From the NCBI GenBank assembly GCA_033964015.1, contig CM066920.1:1302001-1366000 (forward strand): a stretch of 64,000 nucleotides of DNA. Reading direction: 5' to 3'. The position numbers were made by a program, and so were the translations under genes. The notes beneath the pieces were generated by a model. It searched no databases. It was not told the DNA's origin and was given only the letters and a program-made list of their open reading frames with translations. Within the stretch, counting starts at the first letter, position 1; every line of letters begins with the position of its first letter. The stretch comes from Scolanthus callimorphus (Eukaryota; Cnidaria; Anthozoa; Actiniaria; Edwardsiidae). Positions 35,451 to 47,800 of this stretch are shown in pieces.

Positions 35451-38400
35451 ATGTCATGACTCTGCGCTTAAGAGGCTTGGTATAAGAGGCCTTGGCAAAC
35501 CGCACCACGCCTGATTCTTGGCAAAGAGCTCGCCGAACCAACTAAGGCTCCCCCCCAAGTCCATGCGATGCTATCCCAGAGCGACTTCGTACCCTGAAAT
35601 TGACTAGAATAAGAAGCGGGAAATAAGGGCTAGAAATACGACTCTTCTCATTTCGCGCAACTCCACTCAAAGCATTGAATGACGACATATCAGCCTCAGT
35701 AAGGGTTTGCGTGGCACTATTGCAAGCAAAACAGCTCTGGGAAAGGAGATGCGATTGATGAGATGAGCGCGCGCAACTGAAAAGGGGGTTTCACAGGCGA
35801 CTGGGAAGAATAGCGAAATGGGGGTTATTTTGACCTCGAAGTGATGTCTCCCTTTTCAGTTGCCAGCGCTCATGTTGCATTCTCGTCTTCCCTCTGACAG
35901 CCTACTTACGCGATGTCATGACTCTGCGCTTAAGAGGCTTGGTATAAGAGGCCTTGGCAAACCGCACCACGCCTGATTCTTGGCAAAGAGCTCGCCGAAC
36001 CAACTAAGGCTCCCCCCCAAGTCCATGCGATGCTATCCCAGAGCGACTTCGTACCCTGAAATTGACTAGAATAAGAAGCGGGAAATAAGGGCTAGAAATA
36101 CGACTCTTCTCATTTCGCGCAACTCCACTCAAAGCATTGAATGACGACATATCAGCCTCAGTAAGGGTTTGCGTGGCACTATTGCAAGCAAAACAGCTCT
36201 GGGAAAGGAGATGCGATTGATGAGATGAGCGCGCGCAACTGAAAAGGGGGTTTCACAGGCGACTGGGAAGAATAGCGAAATGGGGGTTATTTTCACCTCG
36301 AAGTGATGTCTCCCTTTTCAGTTGCCAGCGCTCATGTTGCATTCTCGTCTTCCCTCTGACAGCCTACTTACGCGATGTCATGACTCTGCGCTTAAGAGGC
36401 TTGGTATAAGAGGCCTTGGCAAACCGCACCACGCCTGATTCTTGGCAAAGAGCTCGCCGAACCAACTAAGGCTCCCCCCCAAGTCCATGCGATGCTATCC
36501 CAGAGCGACTTCGTACCCTGAAATTGACTAGAATAAGAAGCGGGAAATAAGGGCTAGAAATACGACTCTTCTCATTTCGCGCAACTCCACTCAAAGCATT
36601 GAATGACGACATATCAGCCTCAGTAAGGGTTTGCGTGGCACTATTGCAAGCAAAACAGCTCTGGGAAAGGAGATGCGATTGATGAGATGAGCGCGCGCAA
36701 CTGAAAAGGGGGTTTCACAGGCGACTGGGAAGAATAGCGAAATGGGGGTTATTTTCACCTCGAAGTGATGTCTCCCTTTTCAGTTGCCAGCGCTCATGTT
36801 GCATTCTCGTCTTCCCTCTGACAGCCTACTTACGCGATGTCATGACTCTGCGCTTAAGAGGCTTGGTATAAGAGGCCTTGGCAAACCGCACCACGCCTGA
36901 TTCTTGGCAAAGAGCTCGCCGAACCAACTAAGGCTCCCCCCCAAGTCCATGCGATGCTATCCCAGAGCGACTTCGTACCCTGAAATTGACTAGAATAAGA
37001 AGCGGGAAATAAGGGCTAGAAATACGACTCTTCTCATTTCGCGCAACTCCACTCAAAGCATTGAATGACGACATATCAGCCTCAGTAAGGGTTTGCGTGG
37101 CACTATTGCAAGCAAAACAGCTCTGGGAAAGGAGATGCGATTGATGAGATGAGCGCGCGCAACTGAAAAGGGGGTTTCACAGGCGACTGGGAAGAATAGC
37201 GAAATGGGGGTTATTTTCACCTCGAAGTGATGTCTCCCTTTTCAGTTGCCAGCGCTCATGTTGCATTCTCGTCTTCCCTCTGACAGCCTACTTACGCGAT
37301 GTCATGACTCTGCGCTTAAGAGGCTTGGTATAAGAGGCCTTGGCAAACCGCACCACGCCTGATTCTTGGCAAAGAGCTCGCCGAACCAACTAAGGCTCCC
37401 CCCCCAAGTCCATGCGATGCTATCCCAGAGCGACTTCGTACCCTGAAATTGACTAGAATAAGAAGCGGGAAATAAGGGCTAGAAATACGACTCTTCTCAT
37501 TTCGCGCAACTCCACTCAAAGCATTGAATGACGACATATCAGCCTCAGTAAGGGTTTGCGTGGCACTATTGCAAGCAAAACAGCTCTGGGAAAGGAGATG
37601 CGATTGATGAGATTTGTTGCATTCTCGTCTTCCCTCTGACAGCCTACTTACGCGATGTCATGACTCTGCGCTTAAGAGGCTTGGTATAAGAGGCCTTGGC
37701 AAACCGCACCACGCCTGATTCTTGGCAAAGAGCTCGCCGAACCAACTAAGGCTCCCCCCAAGTCCATGCGATGCTATCCCAGAGCGACTTCGTACCCTGA
37801 AATTGACTAGAATAAGAAGCGGGAAATAAGGGCTAGAAATACGACTCTTCTCATTTCGCGCAACTCCACTCAAAGCATTGAATGACGACATATCAGCCTC
37901 AGTAAGGGTTTGCGTGGCACTATTGCAAGCAAAACAGCTCTGGGAAAGGAGATGCGATTGATGAGATGAGCGCGCGCAACTGAAAAGGGGGTTTCACAGG
38001 CGACTGGGAAGAATAGCGAAATGGGGGTTATTTTCACCTCGAAGTGATGTCTCCCTTTTCAGTTGCCAGCGCTCATGTTGCATTCTCGTCTTCCCTCTGA
38101 CAGCCTACTTACGCGATGTCATGACTCTGCGCTTAAGAGGCTTGGTATAAGAGGCCTTGGCAAACCGCACCACGCCTGATTCTTGGCAAAGAGCTCGCCG
38201 AACCAACTAAGGCTCCCCCCCAAGTCCATGCGATGCTATCCCAGAGCGACTTCGTACCCTGAAATTGACTAGAATAAGAAGCGGGAAATAAGGGCTAGAA
38301 ATACGACTCTTCTCATTTCGCGCAACTCCACTCAAAGCATTGAATGACGACATATCAGCCTCAGTAAGGTTTGCGTGGCACTATTGCAAGCAAAACAGCT

Positions 38401-40515
38401 CTGGGAAAGGAGATGCGATTGATGAGATTGTTGCATTCTCGTCTTCCCTCTGACAGCCTACTTACGCGATGTCATGACTCTGCGCTTAAGAGGCTTGGTA
38501 TAAGAGGCCTTGGCAAACCGCACCACGCCTGATTCTTGGCAAAGAGCTCGCCGAACCAACTAAGGCTCCCCCCCAAGTCCATGCGATGCTATCCCAGAGC
38601 GACTTCGTACCCTGAAATTGACTAGAATAAGAAGCGGGAAATAAGGGCTAGAAATACGACTCTTCTCATTTCGCGCAACTCCACTCAAAGCATTGAATGA
38701 CGACATATCAGCCTCAGTAAGGGTTTGCGTGGCACTATTGCAAGCAAAACAGCTCTGGGAAAGGAGATGCGATTGATGAGATGAGCGCGCGCAACTGAAA
38801 AGGGGGTTTCACAGGCGACTGGGAAGAATAGCGAAATGGGGGTTATTTTGACCTCGAAGTGATGTCTCCCTTTTCAGTTGCCAGCGCTCATGTTGCATTC
38901 TCGTCTTCCCTCTGACAGCCTACTTACGCGATGTCATGACTCTGCGCTTAAGAGGCTTGGTATAAGAGGCCTTGGCAAACCGCACCACGCCTGATTCTTG
39001 GCAAAGAGCTCGCCGAACCAACTAAGGCTCCCCCCCAAGTCCATGCGATGCTATCCCAGAGCGACTTCGTACCCTGGAATTGACTAGAATAAGAAGCGGG
39101 AAATAAGGGCTAGAAATACGACTCTTCTCATTTCGCGCAACTCCACTCAAAGCATTGAATGACGACATATCAGCCTCAGTAAGGGTTTGCGTGGCACTAT
39201 TGCAAGCAAAACAGCTCTGGGAAAGGAGATGCGATTGATGTTGCATTCTCGTCTTCCCTCTGACAGCCTACTTACGCGATGTCATGACTCTGCGCTTAAG
39301 AGGCTTGGTATAAGAGGCCTTGGCAAACCGCACCACGCCTGATTCTTGGCAAAGAGCTCGCCGAACCAACTAAGGCTCCCCCCCAAGTCCATGCGATGCT
39401 ATCCCAGAGCGACTTCGTACCCTGAAATTGACTAGAATAAGAAGCGGGAAATAAGGGCTAGAAATACGACTCTTCTCATTTCGCGCAACTCCACTCAAAG
39501 CATTGAATGACGACATATCAGCCTCAGTAAGGGTTTGCGTGGCACTATTGCAAGCAAAACAGCTCTGGGAAAGGAGATGCGATTGATGAGATTGTTGCAT
39601 TCTCGTCTTCCCTCTGACAGCCTACTTACGCGATGTCATGACTCTGCGCTTAAGAGGCTTGGTATAAGAGGCCTTGGCAAACCGCACCACGCCTGATTCT
39701 TGGCAAAGAGCTCGCCGAACCAACTAAGGCTCCCCCCCAAGTCCATGCGATGCTATCCCAGAGCGACTTCGTACCCTGAAATTGACTAGAATAAGAAGCG
39801 GGAAATAAGGGCTAGAAATACGACTCTTCTCATTTCGCGCAACTCCACTCAAAGCATTGAATGACGACATATCAGCCTCAGTAAGGGTTTGCGTGGCACT
39901 ATTGCAAGCAAAACAGCTCTGGGAAAGGAGATGCGATTGATGAGATGAGCGCGCGCAACTGAAAAGGGGGTTTCACAGGCGACTGGGAAGAATAGCGAAA
40001 TGGGGGTTATTTTGACCTCGAAGTGATGTCTCCCTTTTCAGTTGCCAGCGCTCATGTTGCATTCTCGTCTTCCCTCTGACAGCCTACTTACGCGATGTCA
40101 TGACTCTGCGCTTAAGAGGCTTGGTATAAGAGGCCTTGGCAAACCGCACCACGCCTGATTCTTGGCAAAGAGCTCGCCGAACCAACTAAGGCTCCCCCCC
40201 AGTCCATGCGATGCTATCCCAGAGCGACTTCGTACCCTGAAATTGACTAGAATAAGAAGCGGGAAATAAGGGCTAGAAATACGACTCTTCTCATTTCGCG
40301 CAACTCCACTCAAAGCATTGAATGACGACATATCAGCCTCAGTAAGGGTTTGCGTGGCACTATTGCAAGCAAAACAGCTCTGGGAAAGGAGATGCGATTG
40401 ATGAGATGAGCGCGCGCAACTGAAAAGGGGGTTCACAGGCGACTGGGAAGAATAGCGAAATGGGGGTTATTTTCACCTCGAAGTGATGTCTCCCTTTTCA
40501 GTTGCCAGCGCTCAT
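35451..40515. repeat. Large 462-bp satellite array, 12 units
   Basis: The landmark gatgtcatgactctgcgc recurs twelve times, at about 35450, 35912, 36374, 36836, 37298, 37654, 38117, 38469, 38931, 39280, 39632 and 40096. Long units are 462 bp; short ones are about 350 bp because they lack the embedded 111-bp element. Copies are nearly identical, so the array is young or homogenised. Its left end starts inside a unit; its right end stops exactly at the end of the embedded element, against (AT)n. Open frames of up to 112 codons on the minus strand recur in each unit, but their 3' ends change with C-run length and they match no family I know. Confidence 0.95.
35763..35873. mobile_element. 111-bp TIR element embedded in the satellite unit (representative copy)
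   Basis: 24-bp terminal inverted repeats (35763-35786 and 35850-35873) share 22 of 24 positions: ATGAGCGC, then GCAACTGAAAAGGG. In the large array, copies also start near 36225, 36687, 37149, 37966, 38781, 39945 and 40406, with further copies at 14618 and 15080 in the short array. It is too small to encode anything; a MITE by structure. At 14618 and at 40515 the element forms the outer edge of an array next to AT microsatellite. Confidence 0.85.
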
Positions 40516-42350
40516 ATATATATTTTTTAACGAATTAGCCAAGCTCAGTAGGTCACAACACTTGATGGCCGGAATTCCGGAAACTCTGGCCAACCCTTGG
40601 ACTTAGGAAATCGTTAGAAAACCTTGTGATCTCAGGCAAAAAATAAAAAGGTTATACGAGAGAATTCAAAAAACAACTCCAGGAGAAATACAGTAATATC
40701 CAAAATTTGGGAATTTTCTCGGTTGAGAAAAATCTTGAAACTGCCTGTAAAACAAGGAGAGTTGTCATCCCTTTCAATGCATGGAATTTTATTCAAAACA
40801 TACATATTTTCGGGTCAGAAATATGCCCTATTAAACATTCTAATTCCCCATATAGACTCTGTATTTCATAGTTTCACACATTGAACTTAGGTCACGTGGA
40901 GAGAAAGATCATTCAGAGGATCTGCCATCTTGACTTCTCAACTTGACGTTGTCATGTGATGCCCCGTCATGCCTTTCGATCCAAGGGTGTTTACCAAGAT
41001 GGCCACTTTGATTTTACCCAAATTACCAACAATGCTCTATGAGTTGTTAGCCAATATCATTTTTGAATTCATAATCAAAGCTCGGTATTGGAACAGTCGA
41101 TACCACTCAGAAGCAATTTTTAATAATTTATTTAGCTAAATAAAAGAATAAGATGTACTAGAGTAATAATACTAGAGTAAGGGATTAAAATTCCAGAAAA
41201 CATCCATACCCCCACCGCGAAAGGGAATGCACTTAAACCTGTGGAATTTTCCAGAAGAAAATGGAAACCCTCTGGAAAATCAGGTAAATTGACTCCCCAC
41301 CCTCCGTTGTGGGGGTATTGATTTTTCTGGAATCGAACAATGCAAATAGAAAATATCCAAATAATGTGGTGTAAGGGTAGGAAATGAGAGAAGGAATAGA
41401 GAAGTCTCCGAAGTCGTTCCTAGGGGCGACTGCGGGTGAGGCTAGAAATGGAGACTATATTAGTAAAATGCTGGAAATTTAGAGCCAATGCGCGAGACTA
41501 GGTTCTATACTCTCTCGTGGAATCACTCTATTTCACTCAGTTTTGCCGAATTGGCCCGCCATCTTGGATTTACCCAGAGTTCTTTGGGATCCTAGAGGTA
41601 CAGTAACTGCAAGGCTTCTGCGCGTCAGTATTAATGTTCTGTACGTACAAACACACCTAGATGGCGTCAAAGATACCCACCCAATAACTGCTTATTTCCA
41701 CAATAGGACAATAGCGAAACAAGCGAAATTTCCCATATTGAAAAAAATACGAAGAAAGAATACAAAGCCATAGAAAGCTACAGAAAATCGTGCATAATTT
41801 ACTACAAATTATTACTACAAATTATGCTGGATAAATAAAGTGGACGTGATGCAGAAATTGCAATATTTGTTACAAATCTGAGGAAATATGGAAAGTCCTT
41901 GGTATATGCGTACGAACTGACGCATGTTGCTGTATCAAGTTCGTAGTGATTGGTCCGTGGGGATGGCAGTTTTTCAACAAATAATGTCTAATTATGCACG
42001 ACTTGCCAAAGGTTCACAGTAGAGAATTTTCGACGGTATTTCCACGGTGCACCGTACAGGACGATATTCATCGACGTTTTCAAGGTTCACAGAGCAGAAT
42101 AATATTCCAAGAGTTTTTTACGAATTGTTGAGGTAAGAATAATAGATTTTGCTTTGTACTTTTATATCTTGCTCTTTCATCCTTCTTAATAATTTCGCAA
42201 ACCGGAGTTCCTCTGAATTTGGAAATGAAGCGATTAGAGTGTTAATAGCGATCGATCTATATTCGCGATGTTTGTCCCATTTACTGACCAACATAAAATA
42301 CTGTTTCATCTTAAAGCGTTTTCGTCTCTGGGGATTGGCTTTTGGCATTA
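40516..42350. other. Intergenic, no supported gene
   Basis: AT-rich sequence with one MITE at 41190. A 76-codon frame on each strand (41543 plus, 42118 minus) shows no domain and no splice context. The minus frame is Lys/Arg-rich and might be a remnant, but I cannot support it. Confidence 0.5.
41190..41332. mobile_element. MITE with ATTCCAGAAAA ends
   Basis: attccagaaaacatccatac with ccccaccg faces ttgtgggggtattg with atttttctggaat. A degenerate relative with ttccagaaa and ccccaccagggaggg phrases is seen near 3025-3165. Confidence 0.7.
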
Positions 42351-42351
42351 C

Positions 42352-42568
42352 TTATACCCCATTCACACCAAAACCATGTTTAGTTAAGGTTTTTCTTCGC
42401 CTCGCAAGACGGGAAGTTTCTTGCTGCGATACACTCTTACTAACTAAATGATCATGTACAGTGTAGTCTATTCAGTTTTGTCCTTGGAACAGTCTCCTCT
42501 TAGGAGATAAGGATTTTAATTAAACCACCTTTAAACTTGTTTAAGCGCCGGTGTGAATGGGGTATAAC
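42352..42568. mobile_element. MITE with TATACCCCATTCACACC ends
   Basis: ttataccccattcacacc and ggtgtgaatggggtataa are perfect inverses about 200 bp apart; the inner arms (catgtttagttaa, ttaaacttgtttaa) are degenerate. Confidence 0.85.
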
Positions 42569-43239
42569 TAGGAGGAAATCTGGTCATCATATAGTCGACA
42601 AAAAGTCACTAGCTGATTGAGCGATGGCCGACAAAGAAAGTGAAGTGCAAAATTCTCGGTAAATAGTGTGATTTCAGCGTAATAGTATGATTCAGTGTGA
42701 GTTCAAATTTAGTAAACAGGGGCGGCGGACCACCCTCAAAAGTGGGGGTGCTGAAGAGGCAAAAAATGTAATTTCGTTTTGTCATGTTTTTACCTCATAT
42801 ACATTTCAGATGAAAATATGTCACAATATAATCTTAACCCCCTACGTTCTCTGAGCCTAATGTGAAAAGAGAAACAAAAAAGACACCCTTCTGTTCTGCT
42901 GTTCCTTTTCTCCTTTACGTGTAAATACAAAAAATATATCTAGCTTCAAAAAGGGGGTGCTCAGCCCCCCCAGTTCAAAAAGTGGGGTGCTCGCTCCGGG
43001 TGACTATACTTTTGTCTACCTTTGTGACTACCTTTGCACTATTGTCATCCTTATGGACTGCTTCGGCAATTGTGGTATCGTCTACATATTTCCAAAAGTC
43101 GACTCCTCGATCCCCTTGGGGATACCAGTTTAGACAAGCCCCAACTCCTAACATTCTAGGGAGAACTTTGCTTTTTGTTGCCGATTCGCTGGGAAGTCAA
43201 AACTCCACTGAACTGTCCAGCCAGGGATATTATACTCCT

Positions 43240-43670
43240 TAAAGCCGGGGAAATACGAGGCACAAAATCCCTCAACTTGTCGCGCAACATTGTTGCGTTG
43301 CAAGTTGATGATCAATGTAGCGCGTTTTTCATCTCGCGCCACAACTTGTCGCGCAACAAAATTATTTGTTGCAGGTTGTGAAAACTTGTTGCGCGAAGTA
43401 GAACGCGGGTCTACTTTGAGACACAAATTCTGGCTTTGTTGCTCGTTTTTAATCACACAACTTTTCGCGCAACATTTTGCCTACAATTCATAGAAATGAG
43501 GTGTTAAGGGGCAAAATCTGCCTTGGGCTCGCATGTGTGATCATCAAAACAAAATGTTGCGCGACAAGTTGTGAATTTGATGAAAAACGAGCAACAAACA
43601 TTAGACTTGTAACGCAACAATGTTGCGCGACAAGTTCAGGGTTTTTGTGCCTCGTATTTCCCCGGCTTTA
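43240..43670. mobile_element. MITE with TAAAGCCGGGGAAATACGAG ends
   Basis: Inverted arms of about 66 bp: taaagccggggaaatacgag at the left and ctcgtatttccccggcttta at the right, followed inward by acaacttgtcgcgcaac-type repeats in both orientations. It lies just upstream of the Sprouty-like gene. Confidence 0.9.
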
Positions 43671-44023
43671 GAGGAAAATACAAATGATCAATAAAATCTA
43701 AGGCTTTTTTTAAATCGAAAGAACGAGAAAACTCATATTGTTACTAACACAACAAATTCACGCCATGATTTGATAACCGCGATGAGGCGAAGGATGAGCG
43801 AGGCTTCGGATTATAAAACGTTTGCACAGCATTTGAGAATCCGTGATTGGAGCACAAAATCTGGTGGGATGAAATAGGAAGGGCACTGTATGTTTGATTA
43901 TGCGCGTGTTTGTAGGATTTATTGTCCCATACAATATTCCTGGAAAAAAAAACTGATCACTTTTTTCTTTGCGCTTAGTCGTTTTTCTCTCATTTTTCAA
44001 CAGAAATCCTTGGCTCAGCAGCA

Positions 44024-46090
44024 ATGGCAGGGGCAATTTTTAATAGTCTCTTCAATAATTCAAAGGATCAAGATGACGAAAGAGTATGCATCTCATTTGT
44101 TCCGTCCTCAAATAGCGGCGGGAGAATGCGAAGCACACGAAGCAAGTCGTTCCCGTTTCAATGTGGCAGTTCGGGAAGCAGCGAGTTCTCCCCTCCGTCT
44201 CCTACCTCGCCTATCAGCGCAAGCTCACCCGTGCTGTCGTCTCCATCTTCGTCTTCGTATTTTTTCGGGGACGACATGAATTTCTCGTTACTTTCTCAAG
44301 CGAGATCCAATAAGAGCCTAAGCTCATTGGCAAGTTCCACGGATCACAGAGATGTTATGCCCGCCGCCATTTCTATGGAGAGTATAAGAGACGACTCGGA
44401 GACACGCAGTTTCGCTTATGAACGCCCAAAGAACCGAAATTCTGTTACTAATCATTCACCATTACCAGAGTTCCGTCTAGCACCACCTTCCTCCTTCAGC
44501 GCCTGCAATGGCCATTGCCAAGGGGAGCAAACGGAGGCTTTTCACATGATTCACGGGGCGTCGAATCCCCTTGTGTTTGTGGAAGAAGAGGTCATGCAAA
44601 CTTATGTAGAGTCTACTCCAGTAGACATTCCAGAATCATCTCCGACTTCATCTCAGAACTCTAGGAAAATGTCACTCCTTTCGCCAAGAAAACAACACTG
44701 GAAGACCTCTCGAACTCAGGAAAGGACATCCCGAGAATTTTACTCAGGAGATTCTGAGGCAGTCAGCTTTGACTCGCGCACCTCAAGTTACCCGGATGTT
44801 TTTGTTGATCCCAATATAATAGAATTTCCATCAAACTACGAGAGCAAGAATCGCGACACCTCTAGCATAAGGAGTCCTTTGAAGACACCAAAGAGACGGA
44901 AATCAAATCGTAGCGCCCGGAATAGCTCAAATAAAGTAGGAGCAGTAATACATTCGAGAAGTCCAACCTTTTCAAATCATTATTCCAGTTCCTCAGGCTG
45001 TAATTTGACGTCAACAACGAAGTCTTGCCTTTCAGGAGCGCCTAGTGTGTTTGTTGGAGAAGAAGTACTTGATATGCCGCCGTTTGTATCTCCCTCGCCC
45101 TTCGGTAATTCCCAGAATTCACATTCCTTTAACTATAACTCGACATCTACCTTTGATTCGTACCTTCCCGGGACGCCTAGTGTGTTTGTTGAAGAAGACG
45201 TACTTGACACGCCGCCATTTGCTTCCCCCTCGCCTTTCGAGAATAGAAGGTCTACTGGCATTTCCCGTTACTCGCAATCAGATTCCCAGAATTCTCATTC
45301 CTTAAACTATAACTCGACATCTACCTTTGATTCGTACCTTCCCGGGACGCCTAGTGTGTTTGTTGAAGAAGACGTACTTGACACGTCGCCATTTGCTTCC
45401 CCCTCACCTTTCGAGAATAGAAGGTCTACTGGCATTTCCCGTTACTCGCAATCAGATTCCCAGAATTCTCATTCCTTAAACTATAACTCGACATCTACCT
45501 TTGATTCGTACCTTCCCTGGACGCCTAGTGTGTTTGTTGAAGAAGACGTACTTGACACGCCGCCATTTGCTTCCCCCTCACCTTTCGAGAATAGAAGGTC
45601 TACTGGCGCTTCTTGTTACTCAGAAATGGGTGAGTCGAAGGATATATTTCTGAGTCTCCCTTTACGAGACACCACACGTGCCAGCTCGATTAACAGCTAC
45701 TGCAGCCTAACAAGCGACTCATCTGCAGTCTCAAGGACAAGTGAAGACGCCGAGCTCATCCAGTCCAACTACTACAGTGATGGAAGCAGGTGGGATGACT
45801 CAAGCTCTACATGTGATGACTGTATTGATTACTGCACTTGCATGTGCTGCGTAAAGGCGTTGTTCAGCCGCTGTACGAGAGACCAACATCCTGGACCCTG
45901 GCTTGAAAATCCCTGTTGCTCAGACATGCGCAGTAACGCAAAGTTCTGGGGGTTAGTTTCAGTATTCACATGCTGTGTGCCGAGTCTGATTTTTTACTGG
46001 CCGCTGAAGGGTTTTCAGAAGGGGGCACAAAGAATACGACACTGCTTCAGCAAGAAATCAACAAAACGTTCACAGCAAAACAATCTTTAG
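44024..46090 (+). CDS. Sprouty-like protein with 58-residue internal repeats
   Basis: A single 688-codon frame. A splice acceptor (tttttcaacag) about 20 bp before the ATG suggests a 5' non-coding exon. The long N-terminal part is Ser-rich and disordered. The C-terminus (about 600-680) matches the Sprouty/Spred cysteine-rich domain: DYCTCMCCVKALFSRC, then NPCCS, a FWGLVSVF stretch, CCVPSLIFYWPLKG and a final HCF. It has fewer cysteines than vertebrate Sprouty proteins in the second half. Sprouty proteins restrain receptor tyrosine kinase-Ras-MAPK signalling at membranes. The middle carries a 174-bp tandem repeat (about 45110-45605), three copies, each with STFDSYLPGTPSVFVEEDVL and ASPSPFENRRSTG. 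More diverged VFVEEEV and VFVDPN motifs occur earlier, so the motif predates the recent duplication. I do not see a clear Cbl-binding NxYTEGP motif. Confidence 0.75.
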   Translation: MAGAIFNSLFNNSKDQDDERVCISFVPSSNSGGRMRSTRSKSFPFQCGSSGSSEFSPPSPTSPISASSPVLSSPSSSSYFFGDDMNFSLLSQARSNKSLSSLASSTDHRDVMPAAISMESIRDDSETRSFAYERPKNRNSVTNHSPLPEFRLAPPSSFSACNGHCQGEQTEAFHMIHGASNPLVFVEEEVMQTYVESTPVDIPESSPTSSQNSRKMSLLSPRKQHWKTSRTQERTSREFYSGDSEAVSFDSRTSSYPDVFVDPNIIEFPSNYESKNRDTSSIRSPLKTPKRRKSNRSARNSSNKVGAVIHSRSPTFSNHYSSSSGCNLTSTTKSCLSGAPSVFVGEEVLDMPPFVSPSPFGNSQNSHSFNYNSTSTFDSYLPGTPSVFVEEDVLDTPPFASPSPFENRRSTGISRYSQSDSQNSHSLNYNSTSTFDSYLPGTPSVFVEEDVLDTSPFASPSPFENRRSTGISRYSQSDSQNSHSLNYNSTSTFDSYLPWTPSVFVEEDVLDTPPFASPSPFENRRSTGASCYSEMGESKDIFLSLPLRDTTRASSINSYCSLTSDSSAVSRTSEDAELIQSNYYSDGSRWDDSSSTCDDCIDYCTCMCCVKALFSRCTRDQHPGPWLENPCCSDMRSNAKFWGLVSVFTCCVPSLIFYWPLKGFQKGAQRIRHCFSKKSTKRSQQNNL
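45110..45610 (+). repeat. 174-bp coding tandem repeat in the Sprouty-like gene
   Basis: Equivalent positions at 45155, 45329 and 45503 are exactly 174 bp apart, so 58 codons per unit and frame is kept. Copies two and three are almost identical at the nucleotide level, including silent sites, which indicates recent duplication or gene conversion. Confidence 0.9.
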
Positions 46091-47800
46091 ATTTAGATTT
46101 TTTTACTGCGATTTTCTTAATTCTGTAGAATTATCTCACTTGCAACGATTTTCGTAATTCTGTCACTTTACATTTTTGAAATGATCTGAACGCCAAACTG
46201 TCTTTTGACTTCCGTCTATCAAGTCAGGCGCATGAACGTTTTCTAAGTCTCGTTTGCAATTTTCGTTGAAAATTGGTTTTGAAACCGCTGGTAGCCCTTA
46301 TTAGTTCAAAAACCCCTCAAAGCCTGTGGAGCTCACCCAGAGCAGTTGAGGCGTTACTAGCTAGAGCTCGCAGAATTATGAAAATTGTAGTAAAGTGCGA
46401 ACTCCAAGATGGCTTCCATCTATAAAACTTTCAAACAAATACGTGTATCTCGGCAAGGGAAAGTCCCAGAAACGTTTCACTCTTGAAGAAAATACATGAT
46501 GTAGTCGGCAGAAGTGCGCATAAAAAAAACTATTGTAGTAACGATTTTCTGGCGGAAGCTAAAACCTGAAGATCAGGGCAGTGACGTCACCAAGACAACC
46601 AGACTGTGCTCACAGCATACTAATGAGCGCATCCCCAAAAGCGCCAGGAATCCTTTGAAACTGGCCAAACCGGTTATTGGTAATTCTTCGCGCGCCCTGG
46701 CATAAAGCTAGGCCTCAGTCTTGCCATGTGCCAGTATCGCGCTCATCTCGACAAGACGATTAAATGTTTCGACCCACCCTCCTTCCTCCTAAGACTGATA
46801 CGCCCCACGTAGCTTTCTTCGCTGCATACCTACAGCCGATTGCGTTTGACTGTTTAACCCAAACAGTTCGCACATTACGTTTGAACGTTTGAAAATGGGG
46901 GGGGGGGGGGCAGGGGCTGCAACCCCACTTTTCGTCAAATTTTCATACATTTACTGTATTTTGTGTTTTCACTCTTCCTATACATCCTTACTAATGAGCA
47001 CCCCCACTTTTTATGGTCCCGATCCTGCGCCGCCTATGCACAGATACAGATAGAAATGACACATTTACTTTATCTTCCATTCACATGTACCGCAGGACTC
47101 CTGCGCCCCTGGACATTATTTAAGTTGTAGGGGATCAATATTGAAAGAACACCAATAATCCGGGAAGCAGAAGGTTTTAGGAAACATGTCAACGCATTTT
47201 AGTGCAAATCAGGCAAGTATCTATTATCTTGTGTTGTGGAGCGCTTGGTTCTCTTCGACCTCGGTTGCTGATCTCTTCGACCTCGAGAAGGCGTTAGCTT
47301 GCAGTGGTATGAAAACCGCTTTAATATAGTTTCTATATTGATTGGCAAGGCACACTCTCAGTTTGATATTTTGACGTTGAGTGCTGGAAATTGCATCTCT
47401 ATTCAAGAGACGAACAAGCACAGCGAGGAGACTGAAACAATACAGAAAAGCCTACAGTGATTCTTTGAGTCCAATCTGTAAGAAGTATCTCATCCTTATT
47501 TTGTTTGCTACCTTTTTATTTATTTTGTTCTCTCTGCCATAATCCGGGCTTGATATTCTGTTCCGATCTGCCTATTCTGTACATTTAGTTTTCCCGCCAA
47601 AGTATTGTGTTGGAACTAAAATTGATTACTTGTATAGCGATTGTTTTGATTTGAGTCTTTTAACCAAGACCTATCCAGCTTTTGCAGCACTCTCTGCGAA
47701 GTGTATTTTGGTTCTCGCCCTTTCTTTCCTCAATTTCTTTATCCTTTATTTTCTTTTTCTTAACGGTAAATAATTTTTACCAACCAACTTAATTAAATCA
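46091..47800. other. Intergenic region
   Basis: No gene supported. A G-homopolymer with ggctgcaaccccactttt at 46895-46940 is a fragment of a repeat seen also at about 42720-42990. Small frames at 46514 and 47224 have no features. Confidence 0.5.

Noticed and set aside
37316..40436. Repeated minus-strand ORFs of 70-112 codons (starting MSSFNALSGVARNEK)
   Set aside because: They arise once per satellite unit, change their C-termini with the length of a C-run, and show no domain or splice context. Transcription was not testable.
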